The notes under the pieces were generated by a model. That model did not search any database. It was not told the DNA's origin and saw only the letters and a list, made by a program, of their open reading frames with translations. This document shows positions 29,574 through 38,400 of a DNA stretch of 57,715 nucleotides, piece by piece; position 1 is the stretch's first letter; each line of letters opens with the position of its first letter. Made by a program: the position numbers and the translations under genes. Source of the DNA: CAYMKL01 sp964390805 (GTDB taxonomy: Bacteria > Chloroflexota > Anaerolineae > VGOG01); NCBI GenBank assembly GCA_964390805.1, contig CAYMKL010000030.1, forward strand, positions 1 to 57,715. The letters run 5' to 3'.

Positions 29574-32048
29574 ATGAAGAAGGTACTATTCAACTTGTTG
29601 GGCGTCCTGGTCTTGGTCAGCTTGCTGGTCTCGGCCTGCGCGGCACCTACCCCACAGGTGATCAAGGAGGAAGTGATCGTCGAGAAAGAGGTCCCGGTCA
29701 CTGTCGAGGTGGAGAAGGAAAAGATTGTCGAGAAGGAGGTCATTCAGACCGTCGAGGTGGAGAAGGAAGTGGTGATCGAGAAGGTGGTCACGCCCACACC
29801 TGTCCCGATGACTGGCACCATCACCCTGTGGCACGCCTGGAAGGAAACAGAGATAGAGGCTTTGAATGAGGTCATCGCCGCCTTCCAGGATGAGAACCCA
29901 GAGGTGCAGTTCGACGTGCTGTACGTACCACACGATGACCTGCGCCCCAAGTACGAGACCGCTGCGGCCACCGGCGGCGGGCCGACGGTCCTGATCGGCA
30001 GCGCCGACTGGGGACCAGCATTCTACGACGCCGAACTGGTCGCCGATGTGTCTGGCATGGCTACCACCCGGTTCCTGCGCACCATCAACGCGGCTGCGCT
30101 GGGGGCGGTGAAGTACAGAGGCGCGCTGATCGGTCTTCCGCAGACCATCAAGGGTGTGGTGATGTTCCGCAACAAGGAGATCGTCGCGGATGCGCCAGCC
30201 ACTTTTGACGATCTACTCGCAGCAGCCCAGGCTGCCACCCAGGGCGATGTGGTCGGTGCAGAGCTGGAACCCGGCTTCTTCTTCTCAGCCGCCCATCTGA
30301 ACGGCATCGGCGGCAAGTTGATGGAGCCCAATGGCGATCCGCTGTTCAACGACGAGAAGGGCGTCGAGTGGCTGAACCTGTTCTTGAAAGTGAAGGAAGC
30401 CGGCATTCCTGGGGGGTGGTACTCGGACAACGACGTCAACCTGTTCAAGGCAGGCCAAGCTGGGATCATCATTGACGGCACCTGGAACCTGACTGCCCTC
30501 GCCGAGGCCATCGGAGCCGAAAACCTGGCGGTTGACCCCTGGCCCAAGCCAATGTCCGGCTACGTGCAGACGGAGAACATCTACCTGAGTGTCAACGCCG
30601 AAGGGGATGACCAGACGGCCTCCTGGGCGTTCATGGAGTTCTTCATGTCACCTCAGGCGCAGGCGATGCTGGCCGACGTGGGGCACATCCCAGCCGTGGC
30701 TGGTGTGGAGGTTACTGATCCTCTGATGCTGCAAGCTGTGGAAGCCTTTGCCCTGGGCACGGCTTTCCCGGTCATTCCTGAGATGGGAGCATACTGGGAT
30801 CCGATGAGCACTGCCGTTCAGTCGGTCACTGACGAAGGGGCCGACCCTGCTACCGCCCTCCAGCAGGCTTACAACACTGTTGTGGCCGCGGTCGCCGAGA
30901 TCCGAGGCGAGGCCCTGCCAGAGGTGAAAGTGAAAGGCACCATCACCCTGTGGCATGCCTGGAAGGAAGCCGAGATCGAGGCTCTGAATGAGGTCATCGC
31001 CGCCTTCCAGGATGAGAACCCAGAAGTGCAGTTCGATGTGCTGTACGTGCCCCATGATGACCTGCGGGGCAAGTACGAGACTGCTGTGGCCACCGGTGGT
31101 GGACCGACGGTCCTGATCGGCAGCGCCGACTGGGGACCGGCCTGGTACGACGCTGAGCTGGTCGCCGACGTCTTCGGCTTCACCACCACACCGTTCCTGG
31201 CCTCGATCAACGAAGCTGCCCTGGGCGCGGTGACATACAAGGGCGCACTGATCGGTCTTCCGCAGACCATCAAGGGCGTGGTGATGTTCCGCAACAAGGA
31301 GATCGTCGCGGATGCGCCAGCCACTTTTGACGATCTACTCGCAGCAGCCCAGGCTGCCACCCAGGGCGATGTGGTCGGTGCAGAGCTGGAACCCGGCTTC
31401 TTCTTCTCAGCCGCCCATCTGAACGGCATCGGCGGCAAGTTGATGGAGCCCAATGGCGATCCGCTGTTCAACGACGAGAAGGGCGTCGAGTGGCTGAACC
31501 TGTTCTTGAAAGTGAAGGAAGCCGGCATTCCTGGGGGGTGGTACTCGGACAACGACGTCAACCTGTTCAAGGCAGGCCAAGCTGGGATCATCATTGACGG
31601 CACCTGGAACCTGACTGCCCTCGCCGAGGCCATCGGAGCCGAAAACCTGGCGGTTGACCCCTGGCCCGCCTACGGGGATGGCCATCTCTCCGGCTACGTG
31701 CAGACGGAGAACATCTATCTGAGTGCCAACGCCGAAGGCGACGACCAGATGGCGAGCTGGGAGTTCATGGAGTTCTTCATGTCACCCCAGGCCCAGGCTC
31801 TCCTGGCCGACGTGGGGCACATCCCAGCCGTGGCTGGTGTGGAAGTCACTGATCCTCTGATGCTGCAAGCCACGGAAGCCTTCGCCCTGGGCACGGCTTT
31901 CCCGGTCATCCCTGAGATGGGGGCATACTGGGATCCGATGAGCACCGCCATCCAGTCGGTCACTGACGAAGGAACCGACCCTGCTGAGGCCCTCGATCAG
32001 GCCTTCGAAACCATCACCGCGGCGATCAAGGATATCCGTGGCGAGTAG
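29574..32048 (+). CDS. Sugar ABC transporter binding lipoprotein with two tandem binding domains
   Basis: An 824-residue extracellular solute-binding protein (family 1, MalE-like). Signal peptide and lipobox (SLLVSAC) are followed by a Val/Glu/Lys linker (VEKEVPVTVEVEKEKIVEKE) typical of Chloroflexota binding proteins. Two complete domains follow, at about residues 80-445 and 454-824, each starting GTITLWHAWKExEIEALNEV and ending in AI/AAVAxIRGE. Normally one domain is present per chain. The second copy has no signal or lipobox, so the protein is one membrane anchor carrying two receptors. A 390-bp block is identical between copies. AAGGAGGAG precedes the ATG. It feeds the permeases at 32304 and 33352; maltodextrin-type substrates are likely given the neighbours. 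Confidence 0.9.
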   Translation: MKKVLFNLLGVLVLVSLLVSACAAPTPQVIKEEVIVEKEVPVTVEVEKEKIVEKEVIQTVEVEKEVVIEKVVTPTPVPMTGTITLWHAWKETEIEALNEVIAAFQDENPEVQFDVLYVPHDDLRPKYETAAATGGGPTVLIGSADWGPAFYDAELVADVSGMATTRFLRTINAAALGAVKYRGALIGLPQTIKGVVMFRNKEIVADAPATFDDLLAAAQAATQGDVVGAELEPGFFFSAAHLNGIGGKLMEPNGDPLFNDEKGVEWLNLFLKVKEAGIPGGWYSDNDVNLFKAGQAGIIIDGTWNLTALAEAIGAENLAVDPWPKPMSGYVQTENIYLSVNAEGDDQTASWAFMEFFMSPQAQAMLADVGHIPAVAGVEVTDPLMLQAVEAFALGTAFPVIPEMGAYWDPMSTAVQSVTDEGADPATALQQAYNTVVAAVAEIRGEALPEVKVKGTITLWHAWKEAEIEALNEVIAAFQDENPEVQFDVLYVPHDDLRGKYETAVATGGGPTVLIGSADWGPAWYDAELVADVFGFTTTPFLASINEAALGAVTYKGALIGLPQTIKGVVMFRNKEIVADAPATFDDLLAAAQAATQGDVVGAELEPGFFFSAAHLNGIGGKLMEPNGDPLFNDEKGVEWLNLFLKVKEAGIPGGWYSDNDVNLFKAGQAGIIIDGTWNLTALAEAIGAENLAVDPWPAYGDGHLSGYVQTENIYLSANAEGDDQMASWEFMEFFMSPQAQALLADVGHIPAVAGVEVTDPLMLQATEAFALGTAFPVIPEMGAYWDPMSTAIQSVTDEGTDPAEALDQAFETITAAIKDIRGE
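30156..30545 (+). repeat. Identical block, first copy, in the double binding protein
   Basis: These 390 bases read the same, base for base, as 31278-31667, although the flanking parts of the two domains differ at many positions. The offset is exactly 1122 bp (374 codons). This indicates recent gene conversion between the domains or an assembly collapse. Confidence 0.9.
31278..31667 (+). repeat. Identical block, second copy, in the double binding protein
   Basis: Second member of the 390-bp identical pair (first copy at 30156-30545). The first difference upstream is T at 30155 against C at 31277. Downstream the copies diverge after the shared GACCCCTGGCCC (AAGCCAATG against a longer GCCTACGGGGATGGCCAT). 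Confidence 0.9.
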
Positions 32049-32079
32049 CCTAAGTGTAGCTAGTTAGCGGAAAGCGAAG

Positions 32080-32172
32080 CTCTTCCCCCTGTGAGGGGGA
32101 GGTTGAGAGGGGGGATTCTGTAATCCAGAAGGTCCACCCTCCCCTAGCCCCTCCCTGGGAGGGAGGGGAAAC
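32080..32172. repeat. C/G-tract repeat between the binding-protein and permease genes
   Basis: CTTCCCCCTGTGAGGGGGAG forms one hairpin, and CCTCCCCTAGCCCC with CTCCCTGGGAGGGAGGGG forms another, spaced by GATTCTGTAATCCAGAAGG. The element has the character of the widespread CCCTCTCC-type palindromic repeats. It may protect the upstream binding-protein mRNA or partially terminate transcription. Confidence 0.6.
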
Positions 32173-32216
32173 ACGCGACTCGCTTCACGATTGCACCGAA
32201 GGAACCCACGAGTGCT

Positions 32217-32269
32217 GTTGCAGACGCAGGTGATGGAGTGCTATCCTCACCTGCGTCTGCTCAACAGTC
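32217..32269 (+). promoter_or_regulatory. Stable hairpin upstream of the first permease gene
   Basis: CTGTTG-CAGACGCAGGTGA at 32217-32235 pairs with TCACCTGCGTCTG-CTCAACAG at 32249-32269, a stem of about 19 bp with a two-base bulge. No U-run follows, so it is not an intrinsic terminator. Its place between binding-protein and permease genes fits a differential mRNA stability element, as known for maltose-type operons. Confidence 0.6.
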
Positions 32270-32303
32270 GGTGCCCACTATCAACGAAGAGAGGAGGTAA
32301 CTC

Positions 32304-33359
32304 ATGGCTGTCACTGAAATGCCCCTTGCTGTTAGCAGTCCCCAGGCGAGTAGGTGGGCTGAATTCCGACGACGTTTGAAGGAATCTCGCACCGCCTGGC
32401 TGTACATCCTCCCCGCTGGCCTGGTAATGCTTTTCATCACCCTCCTTCCCCAACTCTACCAGGTCTGGATGTCTTTCACCGATTATCGGGTCAAGAACCT
32501 GCGCTTCTATATATTCGACTCTAGCACCTGGGCAAAATACGCCCCACCTCTTGTTGGCCTGGACAACTACATCAAGATCCTGAACAGCAGTCTGGCCATT
32601 GAGAACTACGATTTCGGGCGGCTGCTCCTTTTCAACGTGACCTGGACGGTAGTAAACGTTGCTATCCACGTGTCATTGGGGGTGATCATCGCGCTGGCCC
32701 TGAATAGCAAGAATCTGATCGGGCGGCGGGTCTACCGCGCCTTGTTCGTACTGCCCTGGGCGATCCCCGGCTACATCACCGCCCTGACCTGGAAAAACAT
32801 GTACGACGACCGTTTTGGAGCCTTCAATCAACTTCTGGGAGTCATCAACGGCTGGCTGGGCACCAATCTCCCCACCGATACCCGCTGGTTGACCGTTAGC
32901 CAACCCCCCATTGGCGGCCCGCTGAGTTTCTTGCCCCTGGCGTTCTACTGCCTTCTCCTGGCCAACATCTGGCTGGGCTGGCCGTTTATGAGCGTGGTCG
33001 CCACCGGTGCGTTGCAGTCTATCCCCGCAGAGTTATACGAGGCGGCTTCCATAGACGGCGCCAGCGGCTGGCAGAAACTCTGGAAGATCACTCTCCCCCT
33101 GATCCGTCCGGCTATGGTACCGGCCATCATGCTGGGTACGATCTGGACCTTCAACCAGTTCGCCGTGATCTACTTCATCTCAGAAGGGGGCCCTTTTGGA
33201 CGCACAGAGATCCTGATCACCCAGGCGTTTAAGCTGGTCTTCCAACAGCGTCTATACGGGGTGGCAGCAGCCTTTGGCTTTGTGGTCTTCTTCGTGCTGC
33301 TGATCATCACCCTGATCCAGAATCGCGTGACCCGTGCTACGGAGGCCTACTATGTCTAG
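32304..33359 (+). CDS. Sugar ABC transporter permease, MalF type
   Basis: A 351-residue inner-membrane subunit with six predicted helices after a short cytoplasmic start. The EAA loop that docks to the ATPase is present (ELYEAASIDGASGWQKLWKITLPLIRP, in two parts), as are the ALFVLPWAIPGYITALTW helix and WTFNQFAVIYF. GAGAGGAGG precedes the ATG. The last 8 bases overlap the next permease gene. An insert of about 40 residues (NGWLGTNLPTDTRWLTVSQP region) forms an extracytoplasmic loop, as in maltose-type permeases. The ATPase subunit is not encoded in the window. Confidence 0.93.
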   Translation: MAVTEMPLAVSSPQASRWAEFRRRLKESRTAWLYILPAGLVMLFITLLPQLYQVWMSFTDYRVKNLRFYIFDSSTWAKYAPPLVGLDNYIKILNSSLAIENYDFGRLLLFNVTWTVVNVAIHVSLGVIIALALNSKNLIGRRVYRALFVLPWAIPGYITALTWKNMYDDRFGAFNQLLGVINGWLGTNLPTDTRWLTVSQPPIGGPLSFLPLAFYCLLLANIWLGWPFMSVVATGALQSIPAELYEAASIDGASGWQKLWKITLPLIRPAMVPAIMLGTIWTFNQFAVIYFISEGGPFGRTEILITQAFKLVFQQRLYGVAAAFGFVVFFVLLIITLIQNRVTRATEAYYV

Positions 33360-34254
33360 AAAACAGAAGGACATTCTCCAACAATTGGGGCTTCAGGCTT
33401 TTCTTCTCCTGGTGGTCACCACCACGGTCATGTTCCCAATCCTGTGGATCTTCTCCCTGGCCCTGGACCCACGTAACATTGACAAGCCCCTGGAGTTGCG
33501 CCTGCTCCCCCCAGGGGCTTCTCTGGACGCCTTTCGCCGCGTTTTGCTGGAGCCGTTCAAGCTGCTGTGCAGGAATCCTACTGACCCTTCCACGTGCATG
33601 ACTTTTGCCAAGTTGCTCAAGAATAGCTTGCTGGCCGCTCTGGGCACCAGCCTGGTGGCAGTAGTCCTGGGGGCATCGGCGGCCTATGCTTTCTCCCGCT
33701 TCCGCTTCATCGGACGCCAGGCAGGCATGTTGGGCTTCATCGTGCTGCTCATGCTGCCCTCCACGGCCACCCTGGCCCCACTGTACGTCTTACTCAGCCA
33801 GATCAAAATTGGCGGCGAGTCCCTGCGGCTGTCTCTTTTCGGCCTGGCCCTGGCCTACGCTTCCAGTGCGTTGCCCTTTGCCATCTGGAACCTAAAAGGC
33901 TACTTTGACACCGTGCCCAAAGAGCTGGAGGAGGCCGCTCTGATTGACGGCGCCTCCATGACCCAGACCTTTTTCCGCGTCATCCTGCCGCTCTCCGTCC
34001 CTGCCCTGGCGGTGACGGTTCTGTTCTCTTTCATGACGGGATGGACCGAATTCGTGTTGGCCTGGACGTTCCTGGAGAACCCATCTCGCTTCACCCTGGC
34101 AATGGCCCTGCGCTCCATGCAGGGGCAATTCGCTACCCCCTGGTCTGAATTCGCCGCCATGTCCATCCTGATGACCATCCCCATCGTGATCCTGTTCTTC
34201 CTCCTGCAACGCTACCTGATCTCTGGCTTGACGGTGGGCGGGGTGAAGGGATAG
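33352..34254 (+). CDS. Sugar ABC transporter permease, MalG type
   Basis: A 300-residue permease partner of the upstream MalF-type protein. The ATG at 33352 follows GGAGG within the end of the preceding gene (8-base overlap); an upstream start at 33334 is not supported. The EAA loop is ELEEAALIDGASMTQTFFRV followed by ILPLSVP, and the C-terminus is LQRYLISGLTVGGVKG, the typical ending of MalG proteins. An extra loop with CRNPTDPSTCMTF contains a cysteine pair that could form a disulfide outside the membrane. It forms the membrane channel together with its partner. Confidence 0.93.
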   Translation: MSRKQKDILQQLGLQAFLLLVVTTTVMFPILWIFSLALDPRNIDKPLELRLLPPGASLDAFRRVLLEPFKLLCRNPTDPSTCMTFAKLLKNSLLAALGTSLVAVVLGASAAYAFSRFRFIGRQAGMLGFIVLLMLPSTATLAPLYVLLSQIKIGGESLRLSLFGLALAYASSALPFAIWNLKGYFDTVPKELEEAALIDGASMTQTFFRVILPLSVPALAVTVLFSFMTGWTEFVLAWTFLENPSRFTLAMALRSMQGQFATPWSEFAAMSILMTIPIVILFFLLQRYLISGLTVGGVKG

Positions 34255-34256
34255 CC

Positions 34257-34763
34257 ATGTCCGATACGTACTATCGAGAGCGCGCTGCACGCCGTGCCCG
34301 CCTTTGGTGGATCGTGGGAGGTATAGCCGCAGTCGTCGTCGTGGGCATCCTCATCATCAGAGCACTTTTGTACGACGCTTGCACCAGAAGCTTCGACCGC
34401 TCGCCCCACTCCATTGTCTCAACTTTTGTGGAAGCGGTGGGGCGCGGCGACGCAGCGGTGGCTCAGGAGTGCTGGGAGCACCATGCCTACTACGAGATCG
34501 AGGCAGGGTGCTCCGAAATCTGCCTGTCGCGCGTTCTGGGGGCACAGTACCGGGTCGTTGACATCGCGCTAGATGCGCCCCACGCCACGCCAGACGGCCG
34601 CGCCAACCTGCAGGCGACTGTCTCCATCGAGTGCGCTGACAGTGGAGAAGAGCATACCGCCGAGATCCTGCTCGACAGTGTAGGCGGCAATGTCCCCTGG
34701 AAACACTGGGCCATCATCCGCAGCACCTTTGGGGGCACGGTGGCCGAAGCGTGGTGTAAATAG
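34257..34763 (+). CDS. Membrane-anchored protein of unknown function
   Basis: A 168-residue protein with a short basic cytoplasmic start, one membrane helix (LWWIVGGIAAVVVVGILIIR, residues about 17-36) and an extracytoplasmic domain of about 130 residues. This domain has paired cysteines (ECWEHH, EAGCSEICLSR, SIECADSG) and a fold-like pattern resembling NTF2/DUF4878-type domains (VSTFVEAVGRGDAAVAQECW). I do not recognise a family with certainty. It starts two bases after the MalG-type permease, so it is the last gene of the importer operon and may assist the transporter or its lipoprotein. Confidence 0.7.
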   Translation: MSDTYYRERAARRARLWWIVGGIAAVVVVGILIIRALLYDACTRSFDRSPHSIVSTFVEAVGRGDAAVAQECWEHHAYYEIEAGCSEICLSRVLGAQYRVVDIALDAPHATPDGRANLQATVSIECADSGEEHTAEILLDSVGGNVPWKHWAIIRSTFGGTVAEAWCK

Positions 34764-34823
34764 CTTTTGCTCTATGCTGAATCTATTTGAGTTGGTTGAA
34801 ATGTGGGGGAATGGGCGGGGAGA

Positions 34824-35108
34824 TTATGAAGCGTAAACTCTTTCCGCTCGCAGACGGTCCAGGATCCAGATTTGAACCAACGTCGCCGGCTCTGTCTCCT
34901 TCTCCTCAGCGAGGTTTTGAAGAAGTTCGATGGTCTGCGCGTCCAGAGGCACGGTGAGACCGCGTCGAACGAGCGGCTGGGCAAAGGTCGCCTCTACCGG
35001 CTCGAACTCATCCTCGAACTCTGTCGTGTCGTGGGTATCCCAAAACTCTGCTTCTTCCTCGAAAGTCTCAAACTGGGGAATTTTACTTTTCGCCAATAAT
35101 TGGTCCAT
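34824..35108 (-). CDS. CopG/BrnA-type antitoxin of a type II toxin-antitoxin pair
   Basis: A 94-residue protein beginning MDQLLAKSKIPQFETFEEEA. The first half has the acidic EFWDTHDTTEFEDEFEP segment typical of antitoxins paired with BrnT. The second half has a ribbon-helix-helix-like stretch (RGLTVPLDAQTIELLQNLAE). The ATG at 35108 has AAAGG at good distance; an ATG three codons earlier overlaps the BrnT stop as ATGA and is also possible. It should bind and neutralise the toxin encoded just upstream and repress their shared promoter at 35408-35436. Because the toxin gene is broken, this antitoxin may be an orphan. Confidence 0.8.
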   Translation of the reverse strand: MDQLLAKSKIPQFETFEEEAEFWDTHDTTEFEDEFEPVEATFAQPLVRRGLTVPLDAQTIELLQNLAEEKETEPATLVQIWILDRLRAERVYAS

Positions 35109-35113
35109 CGTCT

Positions 35114-35386
35114 TCATCCTTTCTGGCGCCGATACAGTCGCCGCTCTGCTCTAGTGGCATCCCGCGCGGTGATGGGGTAGTACACCCCTCCTCCACGGGG
35201 TATCAAGATGACCGTCAAATATCAGCCAGCCTCTGTTTGGCCGATGACTCGCAATCGCCTCTTTCGTGTTCTGGACACGAAAGGGGCACCCAGACAAACC
35301 TCCTCAACTTCCTCTGGGATCACAGAGTGCTGTGCGATATGGTCTTCGTTCCAGTCGTCGAATAGAAGCTCCTGGACATAGAGCAT
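35114..35386 (-). pseudogene. BrnT-type toxin gene with an internal stop codon
   Basis: On the minus strand ATG 35386 opens a 90-codon frame. It reads FDDWNEDHIAQHSVIPEEVE, then RKRRLRVIGQTEAG, a TGA at 35222-35224, and YLTVILIPRGGGVYYPITAR to RRLYRRQKG. The BrnT family (RelE-like ribonuclease) has GxTxxGRYL at the stop position, so the TGA most simply replaces CGA (one C to T change). The final TGA overlaps the antitoxin ATG. The remainder of the frame is intact, so the inactivation looks recent, unless the stop is read through or is a sequencing error. Its promoter is intact. Confidence 0.85.
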
Positions 35387-35407
35387 GAAATTCCTCTCTC
35401 AATCCAG

Positions 35408-35436
35408 ATTTTAGCATCTCTGCTCTGGTTTGTCAA
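35408..35436 (-). promoter_or_regulatory. Consensus promoter of the BrnT/BrnA operon
   Basis: On the minus strand a perfect TTGACA (35431-35436) is followed after exactly 17 bases by TAAAAT (35408-35413). Transcription would start about 15 bases before the toxin ATG. This is the best sigma-70 match seen in the window. Confidence 0.8.
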
Positions 35437-35451
35437 GAATAAGGAGAGCAA

Positions 35452-38400
35452 ATGAACCTGCGGATACCTTCACTTAAAGACACCCTGGCGTTAGCTATCC
35501 TTCTCGCTTTGCTAGCCACTGGGTGCCAGCAAACGCCCGCTCCGGCTCCTACTCCGAGTCCCACCCCCCAGCCAGCGACACCAACTGCCACGGCCGAGCC
35601 TACCCCTGAGCCAACGCCTGAGCCAGAGCCGGAAGAGCAGCCCCTCTACCTGAGCATCATCTGGCATCAGCATCAGCCCATCTACTTCAAGGACCCCGAA
35701 ACCGGCGTCTACGCTAAGCCCTGGGTGCGGCTGCACGCGGCTAAGGACTATGTGGACATGGCCGCCATCCTGGAGCAGTATCCCGACATCCAGGCCACCT
35801 TCAACCTCACCCCCTCACTGCTGCGCCAATTGATGGATCTGGAGAGCGGCGCCAGGGACCTGTACGCGGTGCACACCATGATCCCTGCTGCGGGGTTGAC
35901 TGACGAGCAGAAGGGCTTCATCCGTAGTCGCTTCTTCGACATCAACCCCAGGATCATCGCCCGCTTCCCCCGCTACCAGGAGATTGCCGATGGTTGGGAG
36001 AATAGCGACAATTGGGACACCCAGACCTGGCTGGACTTGCAGGTGCTCTTCAATCTAGCGTGGACCGATCCCGATTGGCTGGATGAAGAGCCGCTGGCCA
36101 GCCTGGTCGCCCAGGGGCGGGATTTCGCCGAGGAAGACAAGGCCACCGTTCTGAACGAACACGTCCGTTTGGTGGCCAAGGTGATCCCGTTGCACAAGCG
36201 TTTGCAGGGCGAGGGCCGCATCGAGGTGACCATGACGCCCTTCTTCCACCCCATCCTGCCCCTGCTGATAGATACCACCCTGGCCCGTCAGGCCGTGCCC
36301 GACATTGAACTGCCGCCTCGCTTCAGTTTTCCACGCGACGCCGTCGCCCAGTTGCAACTGGGTATTGACTTCTACAGCGAGACCTTCGGCCAGCCGCCCA
36401 CGGGGATGTGGCCCGCCGAGGGCGCCGTGGCCGAGGAAATCGTGGGTCTGGTCAGCCGGGGCGGAATCCAGTGGATGGCCAGCGATGAGGAGGTGCTGGC
36501 CCGCAGCCTGGGTAGCAAGAGCTTCGCGCGGGATTCCAGCGAAATCGTGCAGGACCCCGACCTGCTTTATCGCCCCTATATCGTCCAGGACCGCAGCCAG
36601 GACCCCGAACTATACGTCGTCTTCCGCGACAAGGTCATCAGCGACAAGGTTGGCTTCACCTACAGCGGCACCGGTGGGCTAGAGGCCGCCCAGGACTTCG
36701 TGCATCGCATCCTGGACATCCGCGATCGGCTAGCCCAGGCCGGGGCCAGCGGCCCCAACTTGGTCAGCGTGATCTTGGACGGAGAAAACGCCTGGGAGCA
36801 CTACCCCAACGACGGCAAGGACTTCCTGCACAACATGTATCGCCTGCTGCAGGAGGAGCAAGCCAAGGGTGCCATTCGCACCATCACCCCCAGCGCCTAC
36901 GTCGCCCGCTTCCCTGAGCAACTGGCCATTGACCCCCTGTGGGCCGGCAGTTGGGTCAGCCCCGATTATCTGACCTGGATCGGCGAGGACGAGGAGAACC
37001 GGGGCTGGGACTATCTGGGCCGGGTGCGGGAATTCGTGGAAAAGCGCAAGAAGAACCTGGATGAGGATACCCTGGCGGCGGTGATGGACGCCATCTACAC
37101 CGCCGAGGGCAGCGATTGGTTCTGGTGGTACGGCGCAGACCAGAACAGCGGCGACGACGGCAGCTTCGACCTGCAATTCCGGCTTACCCTGCAACAGGTC
37201 TACGAGCTGATGGGCGCAGAGGTGCCCACCTTCCTCAAGGTGCCGGTCATCCCCCAGACAGCCGTCGCTCCTGCTGCCGGCGCATCGGCCCTGATCACGC
37301 CCGACATGGATGGCCAGGCCAGCGAACAGGAGTGGCAGGGAGGCGGCTATTACACCGCAGAAGGGGGTGTCCAGGCCGGGCCAGAGCAGATCGTCAGCCA
37401 ACTGTGGTACGGTTTCGACAAGGAAAACGTCTACCTGCGCCTGGACGCTCGTCGCCCCTGGGTTGATGTGAGCGACGAGGCCGCTTCATCACATGTACGT
37501 AGCGGCATCGGCTTCTACCTGACCCAACCCGGTGGCGGCCCTGAACAGCCTTTCAGCCGCATTGGCGCTGGTGAGACCCTGCTGGGCTTCGGCGCCCACG
37601 CCCTGGTCGAGACGACCATCACCAGCGAGGGCGCTACCGCCGCTTTCCTCGCTGTGGATGAGGCGGGCAATTACACCCCCACCGACGCCGAACTGCCTGT
37701 GGGCGTCTCTGGCAGCACACTAGAAGTGGCCGTACCCTACACCGTGTTCGGCAAGCCCGACGCTGGCGATGTCTTCAGGCTGCGGACGGTGATCAGCGAA
37801 GGGGAAGCGAGGGACATTCAGGTGATGCCGGATGCTGGCCCCGCTCAGCTTGTCGTGCCCGATCTGGGCCTCACCACGCCCATCTTCACCATCGCCGACC
37901 CCACGGGCGACGATCACGGCCCTGGCAGCTACGCCTACCCCCTCGATGGTGTCTTCGGCGCTCGTGCCTACGACCTGACCGAGTTCGCCGTAGCCGAGGA
38001 TGACAACAATCTCATCTTCCGCTTCACCTTTGCCGGCAAGCTCAACAACGACTGGGGTGCGCCCAACGGCATGGGCATCCACGCCCTGGACGTTTACATT
38101 GACGCGGCGGAGGGCGGCGAGTGCAAGCTGATACCTGGCCGCAACGCTGCCTTGCCTGCGGACAGTGGGTGGGAGTTCGCCTTATGGGCCGAGGGCTGGA
38201 CGCCCGGCCTCTACGGCCCGCCCACCGAGGACTCGCCTCAGCCGCAGCAGATCGGCGACAGCAGCACGCTGAACATCATCAGCGATCCGGGCCAGAACAA
38301 GATCACCATCCGCGTGGCCAAGAAGGTCTTCGCCGACAGCCTGGGCCCTGAGTCTCTGGACCCGGCCTCCTGGCGCTATCTAGCCGTGGTGATGAGCCAG

